Assembly (NCBI GenBank): GCA_031969915.1
Contig: DALYJJ010000089.1
Location: 1-26,408, forward strand
Direction: 5' to 3'
From: DALYJJ01 sp031969915
GTDB taxonomy: Bacteria; Acidobacteriota; Terriglobia; Bryobacterales; Bryobacteraceae
Length of the DNA stretch: 26,408 nt
The notes beneath the pieces were generated by a model. It was not told the DNA's origin, did no database searches, and saw only the letters and a list, made by a program, of their open reading frames with translations. Shown piece by piece: positions 13,391 to 20,586 of the stretch. The translations under genes and the position numbers were made by a program. Numbering within the stretch: the stretch's first letter is position 1; every line of letters begins with the position of its first letter.

Positions 13391-16327
13391 TTAGTTTAGC
13401 TTGAGCGAGATCATCCTCTCCGAGCTCATCCGCCCATGGCGATCCCGGACCGCTGCGCCTCCCACCGAAAGCGTCGACTTCATGTAGGTAAACCAAACCA
13501 GGCGGATATCCACCTGCACGCCCGCATTCGTGTACGCGGTCCTCGCCGTCCCATCGCTCAGATTCGCCCCCAGGACTCCGGAAAACAGCGACAATCTCGC
13601 CCAATTCAGGTAAACAGAGGTGAATCCGGCACTGCGGAAACGGACCGGCGGCAGGTTCCATTCCACCATGGACTTGGCGAAATCGCGCGCGCTCAGCGCG
13701 TTCAGTTCCGCCCCAGGAAACGCATAGAATTCGCGATACCGGCTGAAGTTGCCTTTGTCGATCCAGTTGTTGCCGAACCCGCCGAAGTAGAAATTGGCGA
13801 AGGCATCCTGCCGGTCGCCGAACGCCCGTCCGCCCGAGGAGCGGATCCAAATCGACGAGTTGCGCAACGGCGTGAGGAAGCCTTTGTCATAGCCTCCCCA
13901 GATCTGCGGAAAAAGTTTCGGGCTGGAGATAAGTTGCACGTCCAGACGCCACGTGTCGCCCTTTTCGTCTTCCACGGCGCCCAGTGTTCTCGCCAACCGG
14001 CTGTAGTTGAGGCTGGTGTAGCCCAAAAGAAAGCGGCTCCGCGTAGCCGCGATGTTCTGATACTCCGGCAAGCGGTCCAGGCCGGCGTATCCGGCGACAC
14101 CGGCTTTCCAGTCCAGCTTGCGCGGCCCTGTCGGGAGCAGAATCTTCGTGTGGTCCAGCCGCAGCCCGAAGCCCCGGCGCGCGACCTTGGTGGGGCCGAA
14201 GAGATCGTAGAAGTCGGCTTTGTTGAAGTATCCGGAAAGCCGCCATTGCCAGTAGCGCGCATCGAACGCGGCGTGAAACCGCTCCTTGACGGGGAGGCCT
14301 TGATCGGGCGAGAACGAAGCGGTCAAGTGCGCATTGCTCAACATCAGGGCATCGCCGAAATGAAACTTCAAACCCGCGGCTGGCGAGGTCTTGTACTGCT
14401 GGACAATCGGATGCACAGAGATGAGTCCCATGTTGCGCAGCGGCTGGTAGGCCCCGGCGGAGGTCCGCAACTCGAGGTCGTCGATTTGCGAACGCGGCGG
14501 CAGCTTCCAGGTCTTCAGTTGCGGATACTTGTTTACCACCGATTGGCCGAGATAGGAGATCGCGTTGACATCCTCAAGGACCTTCACCGGGAGCTTGACG
14601 GGGAAAAATCCCTGGGCCGTGAACTCCAGCGCAATCAGGGATCCGTCCGGCAACGGCTGGGGCCAGAACAATCCGGTTTCGCTGTTCGACAGCGCTTCCA
14701 GCTTGCGTGTCTCCACCTCGATCCGGAACAGATTGGCGGCGCCGGTGATGTAGCTGGAACCGTAGAAGTAGCGGCCATCCGCCGACTGCGTGAAGCCGGT
14801 CGGCGCGTTGTATCCGAAGTCGTGAATCTCCTCGCTGGTCAGGGTCCCATCGATCAGGTCAGCGGTCCGAAACCTCACCAGCCGGACCTTGGCCGATTCA
14901 TCCGTCAACAGACCGCTCAGCCACTCGCCATCTCTGGAGACTTCGACGTCCGAAAAATCCGTGGCAAAGGGGAAGGTGTGCAGGATCTTGCCGTTCTCGA
15001 ACGGTGCTTCGAGCCGCGCGATGCTGGTGAGTCCGTTGGTGTGGCGGAGTCCCCACAAGGAATTGTCTTTCTGGTTGAAGGAATAGTCCCCGCTGCGGAG
15101 GTCCTTGGACAGCTCGCGTGTGCGGCGGGTGTCGAGATGGTAGACGCTCAGTCCGCGGAGCTCGTTGTTCTGCGTGGTGAAGAAAAGGCGGCGTCCCACA
15201 GGATCGAACGCCAGCGCAGTGACAAAGTAGAGAGCGGATCCTTCGACGTCGGTCAGCGGGTCGATTTTTCCGGTCTCGGGATTCAGCGCGGCGAGGTAGG
15301 CGATCTTTCCCGCATGCTTCACCGCCAGATAGATCAGGCCGGTTTGGGCGTCGAAGTGAGTACGCGAGACCGATCCGAGAGGCTTTTCGGAGATCCGTTG
15401 CGGCTTGGTCACCGGGTATTGACGGATGGTGGCCAGATTCTCTTTTTGCCACTGGCGTTCGGCGTCGATCCAGTGCCGCCACTCTTCCCGCAAAGTGAGC
15501 CCGTACAAACGCCGGAACTCGGTCTCGAAGTAGGCGCGCCCACCTTCCTGCCGGACCATCCATTGGCGCAGCTTCTCGGGTCCGTACTTTTTCACCACGT
15601 GGTTCATGAACCGCGTACCGTAGAGGTAGGAGTTCGCACCAACTTGGAAGTCCGCCGCGGTCCCCTCGGATTCCAGGCCGATATACTCGTAGATGTACTG
15701 TTCGTCGCGCACCAGCGAGCGGAAAAGCATCTCGTCATAGCCCCCCAGTCCGCGTCCGAAGCCGCCGCCCATCCAGGTTTCCAGAAACACGGCGGTACCT
15801 TCGTGGAACCAGCGCGGCGAATACTGGCGGGGACTGGCGAGAAAGCTGAGACCGATCGAGATGGGGTCGTCCACGTTGGGCCCGATCTTGCCGCGAAACA
15901 GGGTTCGAAACACCCGGTCGCGTTTCGCCGGTTTGTCGGCCGTAACGATGTGACCTAGCTCGTGGCTGGCGAGAATCGAGATCCGCTCGGTTGCGGGAAA
16001 AGTATCGAAGACATAGCTAAAGGGTGAGATTCCGAGTTGGATGTAGTTCGTTGGAACGCTTCCGGCGGAGCCGTTGCCAAAGTCTTCAAAGTCGTTGACG
16101 AGTACCGTGATCTGGTTTGGAGGTTCGTAGCCGAAGGTCTTCTTGTAGAACCGCAGAGAATTTTCCAGCGATCGCACAATCAGGGGAACCAGGTATTCGT
16201 GGGCGGGGTCGTAATAGACCACGCGGAAGTTCTTCGTTTCCTGGGAGTACAAACGCGGCTGCGCCCGCAAGGCGAATCCGCCTGCGAGCGCAGTGAGCAG
16301 AAGAGCTTGGGCGAACCCTTGGTGCAT
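13391..16327 (-). CDS. Secreted HELGH metallopeptidase with propeller-like and outer-membrane barrel-like regions
   Basis: The protein has 978 residues. A signal peptide (about 1-22, ending near ALRAQP) is followed by a gluzincin-like peptidase domain. HELGH at 122-126 supplies two zinc ligands and the general base, and WFHEGTAVFLE at 173-183 probably supplies the third. Residues about 350-720 show repeated beta-rich blocks with D-x-x-x-x-L-F-type turns resembling a TolB/WD40-like propeller. Residues about 740-978 alternate polar and hydrophobic positions with many aromatic residues, as in an outer-membrane barrel. The last residue is Asn, not the usual terminal Phe. Its ATG overlaps the stop of the tandem-repeat gene by one base (TAATG), so translation is coupled. 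The substrate is unknown. I do not recognise a named family for the whole protein. Confidence 0.75.
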   Translation of the reverse strand: MHQGFAQALLLTALAGGFALRAQPRLYSQETKNFRVVYYDPAHEYLVPLIVRSLENSLRFYKKTFGYEPPNQITVLVNDFEDFGNGSAGSVPTNYIQLGISPFSYVFDTFPATERISILASHELGHIVTADKPAKRDRVFRTLFRGKIGPNVDDPISIGLSFLASPRQYSPRWFHEGTAVFLETWMGGGFGRGLGGYDEMLFRSLVRDEQYIYEYIGLESEGTAADFQVGANSYLYGTRFMNHVVKKYGPEKLRQWMVRQEGGRAYFETEFRRLYGLTLREEWRHWIDAERQWQKENLATIRQYPVTKPQRISEKPLGSVSRTHFDAQTGLIYLAVKHAGKIAYLAALNPETGKIDPLTDVEGSALYFVTALAFDPVGRRLFFTTQNNELRGLSVYHLDTRRTRELSKDLRSGDYSFNQKDNSLWGLRHTNGLTSIARLEAPFENGKILHTFPFATDFSDVEVSRDGEWLSGLLTDESAKVRLVRFRTADLIDGTLTSEEIHDFGYNAPTGFTQSADGRYFYGSSYITGAANLFRIEVETRKLEALSNSETGLFWPQPLPDGSLIALEFTAQGFFPVKLPVKVLEDVNAISYLGQSVVNKYPQLKTWKLPPRSQIDDLELRTSAGAYQPLRNMGLISVHPIVQQYKTSPAAGLKFHFGDALMLSNAHLTASFSPDQGLPVKERFHAAFDARYWQWRLSGYFNKADFYDLFGPTKVARRGFGLRLDHTKILLPTGPRKLDWKAGVAGYAGLDRLPEYQNIAATRSRFLLGYTSLNYSRLARTLGAVEDEKGDTWRLDVQLISSPKLFPQIWGGYDKGFLTPLRNSSIWIRSSGGRAFGDRQDAFANFYFGGFGNNWIDKGNFSRYREFYAFPGAELNALSARDFAKSMVEWNLPPVRFRSAGFTSVYLNWARLSLFSGVLGANLSDGTARTAYTNAGVQVDIRLVWFTYMKSTLSVGGAAVRDRHGRMSSERMISLKLN

Positions 16328-17049
16328 TACTGCCGGTTCGGGCGGGCCGCCTGATTCACGGCTTCGGACTTGATCGCCTGCACCGTCGGACGTCCAGCCT
16401 GATTCACGGCTTCGGACTTGATCGCCTGCACCGTCGGACGTCCAGCCTGATNNNNNNNNNNNNNNNNNNNNNNNNNNNNNNNNNNNNNNNNNNNNNNNNN
16501 NNNNNNNNNNNNNNNNNNNNNNNNNNNNNNNNNNNNNNNNNNNNNNNNNNNTCACGGCTTCGGACCTGATCGCNNNNNNNNNNNNNNNNNNNNNNNNNNN
16601 NNNNNNNNNNNNNNNNNNNNNNNNNNNNNNNNNNNNNNNNNNNNNNNNNNNNNNNNNNNNNNNNNNNNNNNNNCCGTCGGACGTCCAGCCTGATTCACGG
16701 CTTCGGACCTGATCGCCTGCACCGTCGGGCGTCCCTCCTGATTCACGGCTTCGGACCTGATCGCCTGCACCGTCGGGCGTCCAGCCTCACTCACGGTTTG
16801 GGATTTGATGCCCTGCGCATCCGGCGTCGAACCTTTGAGCGGGCTGGTGCTATCCACAACCGGCGCGGCACCCGGTGTCACGGCCACGTCTTCCTTTGTG
16901 GTTGCGTTGTCACGATGCACATCCCGTTGTCCGATGGCCCCCTGCGTGGCTCCGGCTGTGGTACTGGACGAGTACTTCATGGCGCCGATGACTCCCAAAG
17001 CGGCGAGTGCGACGCCTCCGAGCACGAGCAGCATTTTCTGTTTGGACAT
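16327..17049 (-). CDS. Membrane-anchored protein with 16-residue tandem repeats (interrupted by assembly gaps)
   Basis: I do not recognise the family. The start at 17049 has a strong AAGGAG site. Residues 6-24 form one hydrophobic helix after a short basic N-terminus, giving an uncleaved signal anchor or signal peptide without a lipobox. A Thr/Ala/Asp-rich stretch then leads into nearly identical 16-residue repeats of the form GRPTVQAIRSEAVNQA, with K/R and A/E variants, each encoded by 48 bp. Two runs of exactly 100 N interrupt the array, so true length and copy number are unknown and translation across them is arbitrary. The last repeat ends RPNRQ and a TAA that overlaps the metallopeptidase ATG. 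The repeats are hydrophilic and could form an extended periplasmic or surface spacer; this is inference. Confidence 0.7.
16452..16551. other. Assembly gap (100 N) inside the repeat array
   Basis: Exactly 100 N, a placeholder length. It interrupts a 48-bp tandem array, so the real size is unknown and probably a multiple of the repeat. Confidence 0.97.
16574..16673. other. Second assembly gap (100 N) inside the repeat array
   Basis: Exactly 100 N. Only 22 repeat-derived bases separate it from the first gap, which suggests that a small contig made of repeat sequence was placed between two unresolved stretches. Confidence 0.97.
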
Positions 17050-17217
17050 TGTACTGGATCTCCTTATTCCGCTTTGGGGCAGCTTCTGAACGCCCCTGCT
17101 CAACTGGTATATACAGGATCCGACAAGATTCGGGATCATCGCTCGGAAGTTTTTTTCGAAAACGTTTCCCGGCTCACCGAACTTGACACCCTCAGCCAGT
17201 TCAGCACACCCTAGAGT
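17050..17217. promoter_or_regulatory. Divergent promoter region between repeat/peptidase unit and partner-switching operon
   Basis: The minus-strand gene has AAGGAG close to its ATG. Upstream, TGTATATA on the minus strand (near 17108-17115) looks like an extended -10 box without a good -35. On the plus strand TTGACA (17183-17188) is a perfect -35 hexamer, but no -10 lies at 17 bp. A perfect 10-bp palindrome TTTTCGAAAA lies at 17153-17162 and could bind a regulator shared by both units. Confidence 0.45.
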
Positions 17218-17550
17218 GTGACGATTGAATCGACCCTGGCCGGGGACAAAGTGGTGCTGGCCTTCTCCGGCAGACTGGACGCCCAAAACGCTCCCGAGTT
17301 CGAGAAGGCGTGCAAGGACTGGATCGAAAAAGGCTCGTTGCACCTGGTGATCGACCTCGCCGGCCTCGCTTACGTGAGCAGCCTGGGTTTGCGCTCGTTC
17401 CTGATCGTCGGCCAAGCGTTGAACGAAAAGAACGGAACCTTCCGGTTGTGCGGCCTGAAGGGCCTCGTCAAGCAAGTCTTCGAAATGACCCGCCTGACCG
17501 CGGTCTTCGCGATTCACGAAACCGTGGAGTCCGCCCTGGCCGGCGCCTAG
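17218..17550 (+). CDS. STAS-domain anti-sigma factor antagonist (SpoIIAA/RsbV family)
   Basis: The 110-residue protein is a single STAS domain: strand VVLAFSGRLDAQNAPEFE (12-29), then LHLVIDLAGLAYVSSLGLRS (41-60) with the phosphoacceptor Ser expected at 54 or 55. In partner switching the unphosphorylated form binds the anti-sigma kinase and frees the sigma factor; phosphorylation by that kinase inactivates it. It starts with GTG at 17218 because conserved sequence begins at once and no ATG is available. The anti-sigma kinase gene follows after 6 bp, so the two should act together. The target sigma factor is not in this operon. Confidence 0.9.
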   Translation: MTIESTLAGDKVVLAFSGRLDAQNAPEFEKACKDWIEKGSLHLVIDLAGLAYVSSLGLRSFLIVGQALNEKNGTFRLCGLKGLVKQVFEMTRLTAVFAIHETVESALAGA

Positions 17551-17556
17551 GACTCG

Positions 17557-17964
17557 ATGTCCGAATCCCTTCGCTTGGAGGCCACTGAGGACTCCCTCCA
17601 GGCCGCTATCGAGTTCGTAAGGCTCGGCGCGATGGAAGCTGGATGGTCCGGGGACCGTCTCGGCGAGCTGGATCTGATCGTGGAGGAGCTCTTTGTAAAC
17701 GTCGCGCGCTATGCGTATCCCAAGGGAGTGAAGGGCCCTGTGGAAATCCACTGGTGGGTCCCCAGGACAGGGGTTCTCGCCCTGGAACTCGCCGATCAAG
17801 GCGCGCCGTTCGATCCTCTTTCCAAAGAAGATCCCGACCTGACTCTTCGGCTCGAATGCCGGCCGATCGGCGGTCTCGGGCTCTTTCTGGTGCGGAGCCT
17901 GACCTCGGAGCTTGTGTACCGCCGCGATGGAGATTGGAACCGTCTCCGGTTCGAGATGACATGA
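17557..17964 (+). CDS. RsbW/SpoIIAB-like anti-sigma serine kinase (HATPase_c)
   Basis: The 135-residue GHKL-fold kinase binds a sigma factor or phosphorylates the STAS antagonist, depending on ATP/ADP and phosphatase input. The N box is EELFVNVARYAY (43-54, with Glu43, Glu44 and Asn48 for Mg-ATP). The G1 box is DQGAPFDP (80-87), and GGLGLFLVR (105-113) forms the G2 ATP lid. It lies between the STAS gene (6 bp) and the PrsW gene (4-bp ATGA overlap), so all three are translated as one unit. No PP2C (RsbU/SpoIIE) phosphatase gene is present in this window. Confidence 0.9.
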   Translation: MSESLRLEATEDSLQAAIEFVRLGAMEAGWSGDRLGELDLIVEELFVNVARYAYPKGVKGPVEIHWWVPRTGVLALELADQGAPFDPLSKEDPDLTLRLECRPIGGLGLFLVRSLTSELVYRRDGDWNRLRFEMT

Positions 17965-18980
17965 CCCTGGAATCGGTGTTCAGTCACGCGGCTGCGTTCC
18001 TTCCGGTGCTGCTGTTTCTGATGGCTTTGTGGGTGCTCGATAGCTACAAGCTGGTGGAACGGTCCAGAATCGTCTACGCGATCCTGGCCGGAGCGCTGGC
18101 AGCACTAGCCAGCTACTTCGTCAATACCGCCGCATTCCAGGCGTATCCGGAGCAGGCGCTCCACTACTCGTACTTCGGCGCGCCAGTCGTTGAGGAGTTG
18201 CTGAAGGGCGCGTACTGGATCTTCCTCATCATCACCATCCGGGCCGCGTTCATGGTGGATGCCGGCATCTGCGGCTTCGCGGTCGGCGCGGGATTCGCAC
18301 TCGTCGAGAACTTCTTCTACCTCCACGGACTCGAGGTGAAGGGCATTGGCGTATCCATTCTCCGGGGATTCGGCACGGCGCTCATGCACGGCACGGTTGC
18401 CGCGGTCGCCGCGATGATCTCAATCTTTATGAATGAGCGGTTCAAATGGAAGGCTCCGTGGCAGTTCGTTCCCGGACTTCTGTTGGCGATCGCGATCCAT
18501 TCATCCTTCAACTGGGGACTGCTATCTCCCATCGCCACGACGGTGACGATTCTGGTGTCGATGCCACTGCTGCTGTTCGGCGTCTTCTTCTGGAGCGAGC
18601 ACTCCATGCGGCGGTGGTTGGGCGACAAGCTGGACAACGACCTCGAAGTGCTCAACATGATCGCCACGGGCGAGTTCCAGGACAGCCGGGCGGGAGCCTA
18701 TTTGCGCTCTTTGCAGGACAGGTTCCCGGACGAGATCCGCGCGGACATGCTGTGTATGATGCAGCTCACGATCGAGTTGAGCGCTCGGGCAAAAGGCGTT
18801 CTCATGCTGCGCGAGGCGGGCATCGAACCGCCGCCGGATCCGGACCTGGATGCCCAGTTCGAGGAGATGGCGTATCTGCAGAAGAGCATCGGGCGTACCG
18901 GACTTTTGGCGGTGGCGCCGCTTCTCTCGCAGACTCCGCGCGATCTTTGGGAGATGCGGCGGTTGGCCCAGGGCCGGTAG
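17961..18980 (+). CDS. PrsW-family intramembrane metalloprotease
   Basis: The 339-residue polytopic membrane protein has about eight hydrophobic segments in the first 220 residues, then a soluble helical tail (about 225-339). PrsW signature motifs are present: EELLKG at 78-83, ENFFY at 116-120, His143 in LMHGTVA and His180 in AIHSSFN. The family includes the Bacillus site-1 protease of anti-sigma factor RsiW. The first codon is ATG at 17961, overlapping the anti-sigma kinase stop; a longer upstream reading is out of phase with real coding sequence. Coupling a PrsW protease to an RsbW/RsbV switch suggests that membrane proteolysis feeds into sigma control, although RsbW-type anti-sigma factors are soluble and not obvious substrates. 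The soluble tail is longer than the minimal family and unassigned. Confidence 0.85.
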   Translation: MTLESVFSHAAAFLPVLLFLMALWVLDSYKLVERSRIVYAILAGALAALASYFVNTAAFQAYPEQALHYSYFGAPVVEELLKGAYWIFLIITIRAAFMVDAGICGFAVGAGFALVENFFYLHGLEVKGIGVSILRGFGTALMHGTVAAVAAMISIFMNERFKWKAPWQFVPGLLLAIAIHSSFNWGLLSPIATTVTILVSMPLLLFGVFFWSEHSMRRWLGDKLDNDLEVLNMIATGEFQDSRAGAYLRSLQDRFPDEIRADMLCMMQLTIELSARAKGVLMLREAGIEPPPDPDLDAQFEEMAYLQKSIGRTGLLAVAPLLSQTPRDLWEMRRLAQGR

Positions 18981-19133
18981 TCCACCAGGATCCGATAAGA
19001 AGCAGGACAAGACCCCGCAACGGGAACTTGACCGGGCTCACCGGATTCTCGCCGAGGATGCCGAGCGCTTCGGAGACGCACCCGTGTATGTTGAAACAAC
19101 AGTGAGTATCTCCCGGACGATCTTCGACGATTG
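18981..19133. other. Intergenic stretch without recognised feature
   Basis: This lies between the PrsW stop and the transposase remnant. Short open frames exist on both strands but none shows a recognisable motif or ribosome-binding site. I see no strong terminator hairpin. Confidence 0.5.
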
Positions 19134-19256
19134 GTGATGGAGATAGGTGACGATATTGTCGAAACGCCGCTTCAGCATCCGCGCCTTTTCGATCATCGGC
19201 GTGAGCCGGCTGCGAACGGCCCAGTTGTGCCACCAGTCGCCGCACAATGGAGCCAA
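19134..19256 (-). pseudogene. ISL3-family transposase C-terminal fragment
   Basis: The minus-strand translation reads GDWWHNWAVRSRLTPMIEKA then RMLKRRFDNIVTYLHH. This matches what I know of ISL3 transposases just before their ending (a Trp-rich helix, then SRLxP, then R-x-x-x-x-N-x-x-T-Y). The conserved continuation (an NA-x-x-E-G-x-N-S-K-I-type block) is absent, so the copy is truncated on that side. The N-terminal bulk is absent too, because similarity stops near 19250, where the integrative element begins. It is a dead remnant that marks the left border of the island. Confidence 0.65.
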
Positions 19257-19260
19257 CCGC
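19248..19260. other. Candidate left attachment site (attL)
   Basis: TGGAGCCAACCGC matches the tRNA-Thr 3' end at 24750-24762 at 12 of 13 positions and is in the same orientation. The match stops after 13 bases. It sits at the end of the truncated transposase remnant, which favours a real junction over chance. Confidence 0.45.
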
Positions 19261-19293
19261 GGCCCCCTTGCGGGGCGGGAAAATGGAGTCGAC

Positions 19294-19319
19294 CTGCTGA
19301 TTGTCTGCTGACAAACACC
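19294..19319. repeat. Left-end CTGCTGA iterons
   Basis: CTGCTGA occurs at 19294-19300 and 19305-19311, 11 bp apart. The second copy extends to CTGCTGACAAACACC and recurs, with two extra A, at 24691-24707. These may be integrase arm-type binding sites just upstream of the integrase gene. Confidence 0.45.
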
Positions 19320-19349
19320 CCTTATGCTGCGGACCAGGAGACCAACCCG

Positions 19350-20545
19350 ATGAAAGCCTTCAAGGTGAACCGCAATCAGCAGGACTACTATCGCGTCGGT
19401 CTACCGCCGCGCCTGTTCCTCGACGGCAAGCGCCGGTCCGTGATGGCCAAGACCCGCCGCCAGGCGATCGAGCGGGCCGAAGCCCTCATCGCCAAGCGCA
19501 AGAAGGGCCTGAACACGGACCGCGCCAAAGCCACCGTCGCCGAGTTCCTCACGCGCTTCCTCGACTACTACCAGACCGAAGGCGGCGTCGCGCTGCGCAC
19601 CTGGCAGGACTACCGCTATCACATCGAAACCAACATCGTTCCCGCCATCGGCGCGCTGCCGCTGGGCGAGTTGAAGCCCCTGCAAGTAGACGAGTGGATT
19701 CGCGGCCTGCGTGAGCGCGGCCTCGGCGACCGCACCATCGAATACGCACAGTCCGTCCTGCGCCGCGCCCTTCAGTTCGCCGTCGAATGGGAAGTGATCG
19801 AGCGCAACCCGGCCGGCGCGCGCTTCCGCGCCGCGAAACGCAAGCGCACCGTGAAGCCCGGCGGCAAGAAGATTCGCTTCCTCGATCCCGATGAAACGCG
19901 CCGGTTCCTCGAAGCCACCAAGGGCGGCGCGCACGAAGCGCTGTATGCGCTCGCCATCACCACCGGCATGCGGCCCGAGGAAGTCTACGGGCTCCGTTGG
20001 CGCGACCTCGATCTCGACAACCGCAAACTGACGGTAAACCAGGTGATCGCCAAGACGCGCCGCAAGAAGGGCGACACCTGCGCCCGCATCGAGTTCGGCC
20101 CGCCCAAAACCGACAAGAGCCGCCGCACGCTCGACTTCCCGCCGTTCGTCGGCGCGCTGCTCGCCGAACACCGGACCGAGGTTCACGAGTTGCGCCGCTT
20201 CGCTGGCGACCGCTGGCAGGATCATGGGCTTGTATTCCCGTCACAAGTCGGCACGCCACTCGAAGAGCGCAACGTCTTGCGGCGTTTTCAAAGGTCTGCG
20301 AAAGCATCGGCCTGCCGCGCCTGCGCCTCTACGACCTGCGCCACACGCACGCGTCGCTACTGATCCACGAGGGCGTGCATCCCAAGCGCATCTCCGAACG
20401 GCTCGGGCATTCGTCGATCAAGCTGACCATGGACACCTACGGCCACCTGTTCGACGGCGCGGACCAGGAGTCGGCGGCGAAGATGGAGAAGTTGTTCGGA
20501 CCGGACCGGAAGGTCGTGCAGATGGCGACACGGAAGGAGTCGTAA
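19350..20545 (+). pseudogene. Tyrosine recombinase/integrase with a single frameshift
   Basis: Phage-type integrases insert and excise elements at tRNA attachment sites. The start ATG at 19350 has AGGAG nine bases upstream. An N-terminal arm-binding region and a SAM-like core-binding domain (about residues 60-150) precede the catalytic domain, where the first Arg lies in TTGMRPEEVYGLRW (about 209-222). The frame breaks at the A-run 20290-20292: it reads CAAAGG where CAAAAGG would continue KVCESIGLPRLRLYDLRHTH, and the other catalytic residues follow in the -1 frame. These are LRHTH, LGHSSIKLTMDTYGHLF with the nucleophilic Tyr, and the stop at 20543. Everything else is intact, so this is either a very recent inactivation or a sequencing error in a homopolymer. 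Repaired, it would be about 398 residues. Confidence 0.88.
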
Positions 20546-20548
20546 GGA

Positions 20549-20586
20549 TTGACGTGTATGTCGTATTGCGTTACGCTACACAATAC
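20549..20586 (+). promoter_or_regulatory. Probable self-regulated promoter/operator of the large HTH gene
   Basis: TTGACG (20549-20554) is a near-consensus -35 box. Seventeen bases later TACGCT (20572-20577) is a weak -10. The -10 is exactly the 6-bp centre of an inverted repeat GTATTGCGT (20563-20571) / ACACAATAC (20578-20586), complementary at 8 of 9 positions and ending at the base before the ATG. This layout suits autorepression by the HigA-like domain. No Shine-Dalgarno precedes the ATG, and transcription would begin about 3 bases before it, so the mRNA may be leaderless. Confidence 0.6.

Larger units (their letters stand above)
16353..16835 (-). repeat. 48-bp in-frame tandem repeat array
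   Basis: Units start at 16353, 16401, 16449 (cut by a gap), 16692 and 16740, with a diverged first unit at 16788-16835. A 22-bp fragment of one unit stands between the gaps. Units are identical except for a few substitutions, mostly synonymous. The sequence flanking each gap stays in repeat register if the first gap is a multiple of 48 bp and the second a multiple of 48 plus 5 bp. Confidence 0.92.

Noticed and set aside
13436..15958. 840-codon open frame on the plus strand opposite the metallopeptidase
   Set aside because: It lies wholly antisense to a gene with clear motifs, has no recognisable domain, and such mirror frames are common in GC-rich coding DNA.
16353..16835. CRISPR array
   Set aside because: Units of 48 bp abut directly without spacers, keep one reading frame and encode a 16-residue repeat.
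17643..17960. 106-codon N-terminal extension of the PrsW protein
   Set aside because: This stretch is the out-of-frame sequence of the anti-sigma kinase. The ATG at 17961 with ATGA coupling starts directly before the first membrane helix.
20283..20300. Programmed -1 frameshift in the integrase
   Set aside because: The codons CGT TTT CAA AGG do not form an X-XXY-YYZ slippery heptamer in the zero frame, and I see no downstream stimulatory hairpin. A one-base deletion is simpler.
20224..20586. Upstream extension of the large HTH protein, making it a fusion with the integrase end
   Set aside because: The extension is the wrong frame of integrase sequence. HigA similarity begins at 20587 right after a promoter-like palindrome.
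20546..20586. A small HigB toxin gene before the HigA-like domain
   Set aside because: Only 41 bp separate the integrase stop from the HTH start, and nothing HigB-like follows the large gene either.
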